A stretch of 64,000 bases of DNA from positions 62,001 through 126,000 of the forward strand of contig JAMWFC010000086.1 in NCBI GenBank assembly GCA_027475525.1, read 5' to 3'. Below, one piece after another: positions 44,465-55,600 of this stretch. Numbering within the stretch: the first letter of the stretch is position 1; the number at the start of each line of letters is the position of its first letter. A program made the position numbers and the translations under genes. A model generated the notes under the pieces. That model had not been told where the DNA came from. It ran no database searches and worked only from the letters and a program-made list of their open reading frames with translations. Source of the DNA: Macrolepiota albuminosa (Eukaryota > Basidiomycota > Agaricomycetes > Agaricales > Agaricaceae).

Positions 44465-46015
44465 ATGGAGCGTCAGGCGCAGAACAGCGCCAAACGAGGG
44501 GCCGCCCTCCTTGAGGACGAAACCGGGCGCATCCCTGATGCGCTCGGTGTGGTGATCTACCGTGATCACACTATTGAGCGCCAAAACTCATTCTTTGGCG
44601 CGGGGTTGGCTCCCCAATTCTATTGGTCGCCAAGGACCAATACCATCTTCGTCAGGCAAGAAGCCCGCACAGCCAGGTCCTTCGAGGACGACAAACCGGG
44701 CAACGCCGCCGCGACGCCCCACAACAGTAAGGTGTACCAAGTTGCACCTCGCGGGTTTCCCCGCAGTCCTCGAGAAGTCCGCAGACTTCACGCACTGGTC
44801 AACAACCAGTTTACGCCGCTTCGGCAGCGTCAGTTGGGCTACCTCTTGCTCAACGAATTCAAGCGGGTGGCGCTCAACTGCCACCCTACGGCCCGAGACA
44901 GAGCTATGTCTCATTTACTCGACGAGGTCGAGTATAGGACTATCGCGGTACCCTTCGTGAGTCCAGAGGAGCGGGAGAGCTTCCCGCGAATGATTGTGCC
45001 GTCGCGGCTCTATCGCCGCAAAGAGGGAGGGAAGATTGCCTTCGTCGGCCTTACCCCCCCTGATCCAAAGCAGCCATTTGCTTTGGACTACCTGGGCTCA
45101 TACGCCCTCCTCTATGGACGTCCTGGGACGTCCAATGTGTGGACCGGTCTGGCCATGGACCGAGCCATGCGCATTCATTGGCGCAGCCTCTTTGGGTTTG
45201 CGCTTGTACGCGCCCTCAGCGCCAGCCGCCCCTCTAAGGCCACGGTACACAAGTACCTGGCCTATGTCTTCGCCAGGCCAGGCCTCTATAAAGAGGCCGT
45301 GGCCGAGTACAAGGCGGCCACGGGGCGAGTCTTTGAGCCCATCCACGCCGACGACCCTACCTTCGAGGTTCGGGCTGTGGACATTCCGGAAGCGTCAGCT
45401 TCCGTGTTCTCCACTTCGGACGCGTTATGCGTCCTTCTCCACAATCAAATCCCGGTCAGCTGGGCTGACCACGCGTACACTTATGGGGTCACCTACTTGG
45501 CCCACCTATTCTTCAGCGACAGCCGGCTCTACAACGAGGCGGCTGCTATCGACGACGAGAGGCTACAACGCCTCGATCACTACGGTACACCCCAGTCCAT
45601 CCCTCAGTGGGATGGGTGGCGCGAGGGCACCATCGGCGATCGTCAACGCCTGATGCTCCAGCAGCAGGACAGTCGTCGTGCATACGACGACGCGCTCGCC
45701 AAGGGGATGTACCTCTCTATCGGGCAAGACATTCATGCCCGTGAAATCTGGACGCGCCAGTACCCGTCCGACACCGGGGATCTGCCTGATCCCCAACCAA
45801 CCGTCTCGGAGTCGACCATCGACCCCAATCTCACACTGTCCCCCCTCCGGGACTATGACGATTCCCTGCCTGTGGCAGGGCCTTCGGGTACTTCTTACGC
45901 GCCCGCACCCGAGGATGAACTCCTTGACTACGACATGGACGACGCGACTGCCGATCCATTCCGGGAGCCTGGGGACTCTCCCATTGCCCCCGTCCCAGAC
46001 TTACCGACGGCATGA
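44465..46015 (+). CDS. ORF4 of Gyp-1 copy B, unrecognised accessory protein
   Basis: Open for 516 codons, starting 9 nt after ORF3 in the same frame. Residues 1-450 have mixed composition typical of a folded protein; the last 70 are acidic and proline-rich. Blocks shared with copy C include IPDALGVVIY, FYWSPRTNTIF, NSKVYQVAPRG, LGYLLLNEFKRVALNCHP, HWRSLFGFALV, VSWADHAYTYGVTYL, RLDHYGTP and IPQWDGW. It has no D-D-E, zinc-finger, protease or membrane signature that I recognise. Being kept in two diverged elements, it probably contributes to transposition (for example particle assembly, RNA packaging or host-defence evasion), but nothing in the sequence singles one out. Its 3' end is followed 45 bp later by the polypurine tract. 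Confidence 0.82.
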   Translation: MERQAQNSAKRGAALLEDETGRIPDALGVVIYRDHTIERQNSFFGAGLAPQFYWSPRTNTIFVRQEARTARSFEDDKPGNAAATPHNSKVYQVAPRGFPRSPREVRRLHALVNNQFTPLRQRQLGYLLLNEFKRVALNCHPTARDRAMSHLLDEVEYRTIAVPFVSPEERESFPRMIVPSRLYRRKEGGKIAFVGLTPPDPKQPFALDYLGSYALLYGRPGTSNVWTGLAMDRAMRIHWRSLFGFALVRALSASRPSKATVHKYLAYVFARPGLYKEAVAEYKAATGRVFEPIHADDPTFEVRAVDIPEASASVFSTSDALCVLLHNQIPVSWADHAYTYGVTYLAHLFFSDSRLYNEAAAIDDERLQRLDHYGTPQSIPQWDGWREGTIGDRQRLMLQQQDSRRAYDDALAKGMYLSIGQDIHAREIWTRQYPSDTGDLPDPQPTVSESTIDPNLTLSPLRDYDDSLPVAGPSGTSYAPAPEDELLDYDMDDATADPFREPGDSPIAPVPDLPTA

Positions 46016-46052
46016 CCGTCGTATTATCTCGAGACCGTAGCTCGGTCTGATT

Positions 46053-46060
46053 GGGGGGTG
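46053..46060 (+). other. Polypurine tract of copy B
   Basis: GGGGGGTG directly before the 3' LTR start at 46061, the expected primer site for plus-strand DNA synthesis. Confidence 0.75.
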
Positions 46061-46293
46061 TGTAGCGTAGTCCGCTATGTGGCGTTGGCCACATAGCTTT
46101 ACTTACTGTATATTAGTACATATTATATTATATTTATTATAATATAATATTTATTTACATTCGTATATAATTAGTTACTCAGCTGCTTACAAAGCAGCTT
46201 ATTTTGTTGTAAACTACATTGTCAATAGACCGGTCTGGTCTGATTCAGTGTTGTGTGCACACTAAGCTCTCTCAAATTCATAACTTCATTACA
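46061..46293 (+). repeat. 3' LTR of Gyp-1 copy B
   Basis: Identical to the 5' LTR except for two CG-to-CA changes near its end (TTCATAACTTCATTACA). Followed by GTAAG. Confidence 0.95.
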
Positions 46294-46298
46294 GTAAG

Positions 46299-47837
46299 TA
46301 ATGGCTATGCAGAAGACAATAGAGACCCAGTGCCTTGCATAATGCATGACTTTTGACAATGGGTAGCTTATAATTGCAGGCCATGAAACATGACAGCTTC
46401 AAATACTTCAAGCTTCAAGCAGTGCAGATTGGCCAAGGCCAGACATGAGGAACATTCAGAGCCAAAATTCATTGTTTTCATTACAAAAATAATATTCAAA
46501 GTGGGAGCACTGTGCCCAGGAGATAATGCATCTTCAGGAATCAATGATGAACATGAAGTAGAAGAGAAAAAAATAGTGAATGAATAAGACTAGACTGTAA
46601 AAAATTAAGAACAAACCATTGACAGGAGAGGCTATTGGGTTGATGGATTGAGGAGGGTCAAGGATAGAAACTTCTTCTTAGGAAGTGGGACATTGACCAA
46701 TAGAAATTGAATATTCACAAAATTGAGCAAACCAATCAAGGCCAAGAGTGATAAGCAGAGCCACTGGGTGAGATGACAAATGGTAAAAGACAGGATAACA
46801 ACATTTGTGGATAGAATAGGGTCACTAGCAATATCATCTGCCTGTCAAGTGATAAAAAAGATAAGAGTAACAAAAACAGCCAAAGAAATACTGCTGCAGT
46901 GGACAGAGGAATTAAAGAGCACAGAGACTCTAGATAAGCCAAACAAGGTGCTCATGCCAGGCAGAGGAAGTAGAGAAAAGGAGGAAAAAGAAAGAGAAGA
47001 CTAAATCACTGTTTTGATTGAAACCTCAGAATAAAAAAAAATGGGGATAAACAAAACAGAATAAGACCATGAAGAAAAAAAGAAATGCAACTAAAACAGA
47101 ATAAAAAAGAAAGAAATTGAGATGCAAAGGCAAGAAATGCAAATGTGAAACAAGGTGCAAAAATTGGTGAAAAATAAAAACAGGTGAAAGAACAAACCAG
47201 AGTTGGGTAGAAAACAAGAAACATAGCAACCTGAAAAAATTGGCACTATTGCTTGCAGACCATAAATCCACTACTAAAGTAGCAGGAATTCTAGGATGAA
47301 AACCATATAAAATATGTCAATTTATGCAATATCAGAAATTTTTCCATGCATTTTACTTTTTTTGGAAGGTTGGAAACAAAAAGTTCAGGGTGCCTGGCAT
47401 TGGCAATTGTTGAGAAAAGATCTCTCCACTTACAAAAACTGCAATTTTCACATTGTAACATGCTGTGAGTCAAAAAGAGAGACAAGCACAATGTCAAGTA
47501 TGGTGAAAATACTTCAGATCAATGCTCCAGTCATTTCAGTTATCCTTTGTTACTAGCCAACTGATATACATCAATGAGCAAGAATTCTGTAACAATTCTG
47601 ATGTTGAGTTCACATTTGGTACATACACTTACATTCCAGGTGTAGCCTTTACACAGTAAAGTTCTAATAGATTATATAGGAAGCACAGATTGAGACATGA
47701 GAATACTGATAGGTCATCCAAAATTCCTTGCATCACAGCTTGGCAGAGTAAAACCTCACAAAAGTTGTATCACATATTATAGTAGAGCTTTAAGAAAACA
47801 CTTAACATCTGTAGAACTCTTTCCACAGAGCTAGTGA
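46299..47837. other. CpG-poor repeat debris, no gene
   Basis: AT-rich and nearly free of CpG. A minus-strand segment near 46710-46760 reads LGLDWFAQF, faintly like the end of a retroviral-type protease (compare LGFSWL in Gyp-2), but nothing else around it supports this. Other ORFs are low-complexity (Lys-rich or Leu/Phe-rich). Confidence 0.5.
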
Positions 47838-48311
47838 GCACTGGTGACAAGCAGGAGTTGAGTGGGCATAAAAGCAAGCAAGAGTTAGCAAGGGACTAGC
47901 AAGGCTAATTGAGTGGTCAGATGTTCACTAGAGAGGTTACAGTTAGTTTAGTGTGTAGGCCAGAAAAACACTGCTATTGTTCAGCCTGTGGATATTCTAT
48001 CTACAAGCTGTCTTTATATACTACATTAGTGGCTGCACTATTACTAATATTGCTTACTAATTGGGCCCTAGTATGTAATGGAGTATAACTAACAATAATT
48101 GATGCTGAGTGAGGTCCATGCATACAACTCATCAAGGCTGACTAATAGAAGACACAAGGAGATAGAATGGGCTGAGCAGTCATTTGGATGTGCTAAGAGT
48201 GGGCATGTCATCAGACTCAGCTTGGAATAGAGTTGGACATGGTCTGGAGACCAGTCTCCTGACATCAGCCCCCTCTCTAGTGTTCATCTTCCCCAGGTTG
48301 GGCAAGAGTGT

Positions 48312-49121
48312 TGATGACACCAACTGTGGTTGGGAGTGCTAAATGCTATGTAGTAAAACACCATCTTTAGCATCTGGCATGCATAAAGTGCAAAGTGTTC
48401 TGGCAGAGTCCTGGTGTGCGCAAGATAATAAGATGTGACTACATGCTAGTAATTAGCACTCCTGATGCTATCTAGCAAACTGTAAGCACTGTGATTCTAA
48501 AAAAGACAAGATAGCACAACATAAATATGCTTATTGTTGACACTGCAGATGTCAAAGATGATATAGATACTACTAGTGCCTAACTCCCTGACAACATTAA
48601 GTTAAACTAGCAAGATTTAAATAGTGAGAATAACTGGGTTTCAATTTGTTGCTATTTACACATCTGGTAGCTATCTTTTATACTATGTGTTATCATATTT
48701 TGAAAATAAATTCATCTGCAGTGCTACAAATTAGCACCTCTCCTTGTGGCTACAGCTAACAGTGACCTGTCAACAGCAACCAATGATGTAACTGCCTATT
48801 GACTACAGTGACTCTGAAACTACTTAAAATTATATGAATCTGCTCACTTTTTAACCCAGGCTATACCTATTTAGAACTAATCAGAGTTTGGTCAAAACCA
48901 CTTTTCTGTAGTTGCGCTAGTGTTATTTCTTTGTAAGTCCTGAGTCTTTTAAGTCAATGAATGGCAAATGATTAGCTAGGACTATTAAGTGGAGCCTGCA
49001 TTGAGAAGCAATAGCCAAAGATATTCTGAGCTCTAGAAAGTAGCTTGAGTCTTCAGGTTTGACAAATGTCAGTCAACCTGTATTGTCTCTTGATGTACTT
49101 AGTTCAAGCAGAAGCCTATCA
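48312..49121 (-). mobile_element. W element copy 3 (decayed)
   Basis: Begins TGATGACACC and ends AGCCTATCA, aligning end to end with W copy 1 but with nearly every CpG changed. Flanks are GTGT and GTAT, compatible with a decayed 4-bp duplication. Assigned minus on the assumption that the adjoining remnant (49125-49620) is its internal region. Confidence 0.65.
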
Positions 49122-49124
49122 GTA

Positions 49125-49620
49125 TCAAGCAGTGTTAGTGCCACATGGAGATGCCTCAGAGATGGCATAAGCATAATGCCTATAAGCATAGTCGATAACT
49201 ATTAGGGATGACAGAGCTGGAGTTGGAGTAGGGAGGGCCATAGGCAAGCCAGCAGGTAGTGAAGATGCTGCCAGAGTTGGTACAGAAGGCAGAATATTCC
49301 AATTAGCAAGATCAGAGAAATCTGGAGTAGGGTCATGCACAAGAGCTATAGGAGGAGGAGGTGGTGCAGACTGAGTAGAGAGTTTTGGGGTGGACAATGC
49401 AGATTTCCTAGAGGAGGCTGCAATGTTGCCAGATTGCTGCTTCCAAAGTGTGTGCACACACATTTTAGCAATGCACTTTCCAAAGACCACAAGGGCTTCA
49501 CCAATCTGCTGGTTGGTGCCCCAGATAGTGATAAAATGTCAGCCTTCACCACCAGCTAAACCAACCAAGAAGGCAGCCAGCCAAGAGCCAGACAGGTCAT
49601 GGGCTTGTTCAAGGCCCCAC
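49125..49620 (-). pseudogene. Unrecognised ORF between two W-type repeats
   Basis: Minus-strand reading frame of about 165 codons with one TGA: WGLEQAHDLSGSW, IWGTNQQIGEALVVFGK, a Pro-rich run (APPPPPIALVHD), then PAGLPMALPTPTPALSS. It starts right after the GTGTCATCA end of one W-type repeat and stops 4 bp before the other, so it may be the internal (gag-like) remainder of a very short W element. No domain recognised. Confidence 0.4.
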
Positions 49621-49639
49621 CTCTGATGCCCAACAATGT

Positions 49640-50265
49640 TGATGACACCCAAATTGAGCCAAAGTACACTATCACTAGTACAGCTACTTAGTCAATATAG
49701 CTTTGGATGCACTATTTGAGAGAGTTCCAGACAGGTTCCAGAGAACACATGGTAGGCAAGAGGTTGGTGGCAAGGAAAGTGAGTGATTGGAGGTGCTTAT
49801 ATAAGACTCCAAAACATGGCAAGAGAGTGCTAAGAGTTTCTAAAAAAAAGGTGCTAAGAGATACAAGAGAGTCACCAAGGAAAGGCACTAAGAGACATGG
49901 AAAGGGTCACTAAGGGGCACTAAGTGTTAGCACCAAGAATGAGACAATAAAATAACAAGATTGCTTAGTAGATCTAAGCACAAATGCCAAGCCATAGTTG
50001 CAAAGTGCTAAGAGATTGCAGAAAAAGAGAGAGAGAGAACTAAAGCAAAGTCCTCTTGCTGACATGGTTAACAAAAAGGTAGTCTGTTGTATAGGGTAAC
50101 TAAAATGTTGAGATACAGTCTCTACTGCCAAATTAATGATGTGCTACTAACAAAAAGTAAGTATTTATAGTAAAAGAAGTTAGCCATTGCTAAGAGGCTA
50201 AGCATTGCCAGGAGGCAGTGAACAGATAAGAATGTAAGTAAATGCTGTGAATTAAACCATATGGT
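49640..50265 (-). mobile_element. W element copy 4 (partial, decayed)
   Basis: Begins TGATGACACCCAAA and shares the blocks AGGTCCCAGAGAAC-like and GTAAGTA...TATAGTA with W copy 2 (reverse-complemented). The far end cannot be placed; it runs into the right inverted-repeat arm. Confidence 0.5.
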
Positions 50266-50400
50266 AAAAAGGTCCACAATCTGTCCAACCCTATTCCAAG
50301 CTTAGTCCACTCTTAGCACATATGAATGTGGACCTTACTTAGCATCATTTATTGTTAGTCATACTCCATTATATAATGGGGCCTGATTGCTTGTCACCAG

Positions 50401-51165
50401 TGTGCACTGGCTATGTGGAAGGAGTTCCACAGATGTTAAATGTTGAATGCTTGAAGTTAATACTTTCTTGACTGAAATAGAGAAAGATGCAGGTAGATGG
50501 AAAAGGTTGGAAGACAAAACCATATGATGCACACCACAAGGACTGATCAACAACAATGATGCCAGTGAAGAACTATCAGAAAAGGAGAAACTCTACTGGA
50601 CAAAGAAACAAGAGAAGCTGACAACATTTACATAGAGGAGTTACATGATGAGCAAAGAGCACACAAGGTCCAATTTCGAAAACAATGTAAGGCAATAAAA
50701 ATATCAAAAAGACAACTATTTACTGTTCAGGAGTAAGAAATAGGATTGGATGACATGGACTTTCAAGAATGCAACACCAGAAGAAAATATGGAGATTTTG
50801 GAAATGGTTCAAGGGAGCCAGAAATTACCTGTCACTGGTAATAAAAAGACAAGGACCATGGGCCAGGAATACAGCATGAAGACAAATGTGTCAGACACCT
50901 TGAGGAAAGTGGTATTCAAACAAAATAACACTACCATTACATGAAAGCAAAATGCCAGGACATGACTACCCACAAATCTAGAACACATACCACCAGTGAC
51001 TAGGAAGACATGATATTTGGACCTAATGTTTCAGGTTACCACACCCCCAAGTGCAATAAGGTAGTACAAAAGCCAAACAAACCAGATTATTTGGAGAGCA
51101 TATGTACAGGCTAATTACAAGTACTGAAATGTTTGAGCAAGGTATTAGTACATTAGCTACATGTT
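50401..51165. other. CpG-poor stretch without a gene
   Basis: AT-rich with short ORFs only. The change to CpG-normal host sequence occurs near 51165. Confidence 0.55.
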
Positions 51166-52659
51166 TGACCGAGGAGACGCTAGCACCGCCCAACCAGATT
51201 TATGCTAAGGCAACCATCAGTGCTAATTTCGACAACATAAACCATGCAAGGGGAGCTACGAGGGAAATAAATACTATTACAAGCTAGTAGACGTCGTGTC
51301 TTGTGTCTTGTCGAATATGTGACACGTGACAGGACATGTAAGACAGCGAGACGACAACGAAGAAGGAATATTAATATTGTCAAATGTATGAATAAGATTC
51401 CGGAACGGGAGGGGAAGGACAGCGACAGCGTTCGGTACCACTAGGCTGGCTCAACCAATTGAACAAATGCAGTAGACAAATGCAGTAGATAGATACATAC
51501 TGAACTGAAAACAATACCAAGACAGGACAAGTTTCGTCGTCCTTCAGAGGCTTCAAAGCCATTGGGGTTTCAAATTTCATCAAGGGACGAAGCGAACCCA
51601 TTTTAGACTCGCCCCAAAGACAAGATAATGACGTAAAGAAGACAAAGGCAAAATAGTCTCGCCAAAGCTTTATTTCTTTCACAAAGACACGTCTTTCAAG
51701 GGTAAGAGGGTCCAGGGTTGTGTTGTCGTTGACCGTGAGGTAAGTAAACTCTCGTCGTGGTTCATACGTAATCCTGCATGCACACCATGGTCATGGTTTA
51801 TTGCGCTGACAACCCACTGGGTAAGCGGAACGGCGGTGTCCCGATACTATCCGACCTGTGTGTCTCGGGTTTTCAGGCTCCTACATAGTATGTAGAGAGG
51901 GTGGGCTTTTGTCGAGGGGCACGAGGCGCGCTTGGTTGTACGGTGTCAGGGTGGGGCCCAGCGGCGTATCGCGGGTGGCGTCAGGGCAATTTGTAGGTCA
52001 AGACGGAACTTATTTCCAGGGCTACGATTACACGACGCGCCTCGCGTTTGGGTTGTCGAGGGCGTGGTGTGAGGCAGTGTCCGTCCATCGGGAAGTACCA
52101 AGGTCCCGCAATCGCACATCCTGGAGCTGCACAGGTTGTGGCAAGAACGTAACGCGTCGAGTGTCCACCCCTCGCCGGGAATATGTCAAATCTCCAACCG
52201 AACCGGAATATGAAAATCAGGAAGGGTTTATGAGGCAGTGATGGAGATCAACAACCGAACCCCATCACAACCTTGTTAGGCGCTCCCTTTGTTCAACGTC
52301 TTACAAGCTTGCTTCGTTATTGTGCTGTTTATGTGAGGCGTACGTGATAATGGCTGTGTCCTGCAGCGCAGGAGAGCCAGCGACATGGACTGGAGGGCTG
52401 CAGGGCAGGGGAGTGGTGGGGAAGTTGGAGCGTCGACCATCAGACGGACGATCTGATCTTATCTGGGGAATGACAGCACGTGTCGACATCCGATGGCCGG
52501 TTGGCGCTTCTGGACTTCTGCCTTATTGTTGGCGTAACATTTAGCACTCATGGGCACGGGCTCCATTACAACTGAATTCTATGTGGGAATTAGAATAGCT
52601 GAATAAAGGGACATCCCAGTCTGGCCCTATTCCCCCTTCTACTACAAGGCCTTGGCTTT
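51166..52659. other. Host intergenic region upstream of the HMG-box gene
   Basis: CpG-normal, not repeated in the window. It contains a short duplicated ACAAATGCAGTAGA near 51465-51490. ORFs of 100-127 codons (51380-51682 minus; 51858-52241 plus) have no recognisable domain and unlikely composition, so I do not call them. Promoter of the HMG-box gene expected in 52.3-52.65 kb. Confidence 0.5.
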
Positions 52660-55600
52660 ATGCCTCTGCAGCCCTCTCGCATGCCTCCCATTCGCACTGC
52701 AGACGGGGCCGGCGACGATAAACGTGGAACAGGTCGGTCGGGGCTCTTTGGTTATCGTTTCATGGACTTACGTCATGTTCTTGTGTTCTTCAATGATGCG
52801 ATAGAAGCAGGACAAGCAGTCACTTACACGTTTCTTAACGAATTGTCGCCTCCGCCTGTTGATATGGAGTCGGCGGACCTCTCTTGTTCCACCGTATGTG
52901 ACAATTCTCCGCCCCCAACGCCCCAGCGGTCATCGCACAACAAACGGCGCGACGCGTCGTATATCCCGCGTCCACCGAATGCGTTCATATTATTTCGTTC
53001 CTCGTTTATCCGTGACCAAAAGGTCTCGAACAAGGTCGAGGGGAACCACAGTAACCTCTCCAAGATCATCGGTGAGTCTTTATTATCTCCTATCGTAACT
53101 GAAATATTCAACAAAGCCAGGCATGTACTGGAAGGCTCTCACGAAGGAACAGCGCGACGAGTGGGAAGCTAAAGCCGCCCAAGCCTTGATTGAGCACAGG
53201 AAACGCTATCCTGACTGGCGGTTCCGTCACGCTGCAAACGCGAGTGCGAACGTAGAGTCGAGGATCAAGGTCAAAGACGGGGCACGACGCGGAAGAGCCA
53301 GGAAAGATCCGCCTGACCGGGGAGGTGTTGTTGGAGCAGAGGACGATGTGGAGGAGAGTCCGGGGAAAGGAAGAGCGGCAGAGGAGGCTTCGCGGCTCAC
53401 CAAGATCGCGGGGTTGCTGGCAGAGGGACAGGAGGGCAAAGCACTCGAGCGCGCAGTGGAAGAATGGGAAGCAGAACAACGCCTCACCCGTCGCTCTGCG
53501 TCTGTGAGTGCGCCAGAGTCGTCTGCTTCCGCGGATAAAGACCCATTGTCGGGGACTCGTTCGCCCGTCGTGACGCGTGTGTGTTCCTCGAGCTCAATGG
53601 ACCCAGATCTCCCACCAACGACGTATGGAACTCCTGTACCAAGTCCGTCCTTGTCGGCGCCTTCACCCATAATAACACGTGCATCGTCGACGGAACGAGA
53701 ACCATCTCTTCCTTACCCCTCCACGCCAACACCACGACTTCCAATTTCAACCTCGGCATCGTCCCCTAGCACTCCCCGTCTATCACTATCGACGTCTACA
53801 TCCGCTTCAGGATCCTTGCTGAAGCTGCAGCCGGCGCCGGCGCCGTCATGGCCCGCCTCCGCCTCGCCCGTGACACCACAGTCTCTAGCTTCGACCCCAT
53901 CATCGAGATCGAGACCCCCCCTACCCTGGCCTCCTTCTCCCGCTCCACTAATTCGCACTCCGGGCTGCTGCTCTTCCTCTTCCTTTCCCGCTTACGCCCC
54001 GGCAGAACGCTGGGAATCAGAACATAGCCTCGCCCGAGCCCGCTCGAAGGCGTCTTCGTCTGAGCCCGTCGCAGATACTTTGACGCCGGATGAAGAGTTG
54101 TCGACGTTCATGACACGTGCGTCGAGCTCGGAGATAATAACCACACGACAATGCATGGCGACGTCGACGTCAACGTCAGCGCCAAACGAAGTACTCTCAC
54201 CCCCGTCGCCTCGTACCCCGCTGCCCTGCACACCCACGCCCACGCGCTCACCCACGCGAGCAATCCGAATCATACCATCCAAATGGCCCAGTTCACCAAC
54301 GACACCCCAGACATCCGCGCCTTGGTCTCCCTCCCCCGGTGTCCCCCGCGTCTCTACCTCCTTCCCCACTTCTACTTATACCCGCACACGAACAGAAACG
54401 GAAACGGGAACAGATATAGATACGGAAACGGAAACGAAAACGCAAGAGTGGGAGGCGGAGGCGGAGGCGTCGTCGTTGCATGCTACTCGTTTGAACGCGA
54501 CCGCGACAATGATAAAGTCGGCGTTGTCCTCGCCTGTCGTTTCCCGCGCGTCTGTGTCTACGTCTGCGTCTGCCATGGCGGCGGTTTTGGAGCGTGCACC
54601 GTCTTCACCAGCGCGTGTCTACGTCCCATCTACACCTACCGATTTACCCTCGGCATCCACAGCGACATCCACGGCGACATCTACCACGACATCTACCACG
54701 ACATCGACATCGACGCCCACGCCTCCAGTGCCCATACCGAAACTCCCGCCTTCGTGGCCTGCATCTCCAAGCACGAGCACGAGCACGAGCACGAGTGTGT
54801 CGGCGCCACCAGCCTGGTCCCTCGCCTCGCCTCTCGTCCCGTGCTCCGCGTCCGCGTCTTTTCCCGCGTTCACGCGGGCTGAAGACTGGGAGTTTGGTGG
54901 AGGGCACGAATTTGCTCGGGAGCCCTCGCCGGCGGTGTTGTCTTCTCCTATTATGATACACGCGTCTGCGTCTGCGTCTACGACTGCGACTAGGACTAGG
55001 AATGGAGACCCGCACACGCCGATGTCGAGTCGTCGCCCGTCCGTGTCGTCCCCGCTCAAGACGATGCCGCGCACACCCGTTTCCACCACGTCGTGGCCTG
55101 CTTCGCCCGCTCTGGACTCGGCCTTGGCGTTGGTGATGAGCTCGCCCGTCGTGCCACGGACGCCTGGGCACCCCGCGTCGTGGTCGAACGTGCCTTCCTC
55201 GCCAGCAGCTGATACACCCCGTCCTCCCAATCCTCATCCCCATCCCAACCCCAACTCCAATCCCACCGACTCTCCTGCCACTCCTACACCGACCTTGTCG
55301 CGCCGGTCCCGGCCCCAATCGCGGTCGCCCACACAGCGATCGCCGCAGAATCCTAATGCGTCGTGTGTGGGCATGAAGCGGTCGTTGTCTGCGCCTGCAC
55401 CGAAGCGGGGTCATCACCGCCAGTGGTGGCAGCATCAACATCAGCAGGAGCAGGAGCAGGTGCAGGTGCCTGTGAGGATGGATGAGGGATTTTGGTGGCC
55501 TGTGCCTGCGCCTGCGCCTCATGAGCAAGGGCATTGTCGTGGCCGTGACCATGAGTCAGCGCAGGAGCGGGAGAATGAGAATGAGAATGAGAAAGGGGTA

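Larger units (their letters stand above)
35125..46293 (+). mobile_element. Gyp-1 copy B: young LTR retrotransposon with two extra ORFs
   Basis: An 11,169-bp Ty3/Gypsy element with 233-bp LTRs that differ at only two positions, both CG to CA, and a perfect 5-bp target duplication GTAAG. Order: LTR, Gag-PR, UGA, RT-RNaseH-integrase, a truncated chromodomain, ORF3, ORF4, polypurine tract, LTR. Gag and Pol carry six TGA nonsense codons, most explainable as CGA to TGA. Four 77-bp duplications, each near a 1-2 nt deletion relative to copy A, interrupt the frames; discounting these the frame is continuous. Most of the chromodomain is deleted. ORF3 and ORF4 are fully open. It lacks the W insertion present in copy A. 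Confidence 0.95.
47838..50400. repeat. Large inverted-repeat structure with a nested W element
   Basis: Left arm about 48055-48245 and right arm about 50268-50395 are inverted copies (GGAGTATAACTAACAATAA against the reverse complement of TTATTGTTAGTCATACTCC; also GTGCTAAGAGTGG, CTTGGAATAG). The motif CACTGGTGACAAGC occurs outside each arm (about 47839 and, inverted, 50388-50408). Between the arms lie the W-type sequences. Either a DNA transposon with long terminal repeats or two opposed LTRs. Confidence 0.5.

Noticed and set aside
42776..46015. ORF3/ORF4 as an envelope (env) gene
   Set aside because: No signal peptide, no transmembrane segment and no furin-like site; the composition is that of soluble proteins.
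46620..46780. A retroviral-type protease remnant on the minus strand
   Set aside because: Only LGLDWFAQF resembles one; no D-S/T-G motif is found nearby.
51858..52241. 127-codon plus-strand ORF upstream of the HMG-box gene
   Set aside because: No domain, no splice context and no supporting conservation that can be judged from one sequence.
54619..55552. Minus-strand ORFs of 200-300 codons inside the HMG-box gene
   Set aside because: They are antisense shadows of a GC-rich, Ser/Thr/Pro repeat-coding exon and consist of Arg- or Gly/Asp-rich low-complexity peptide.
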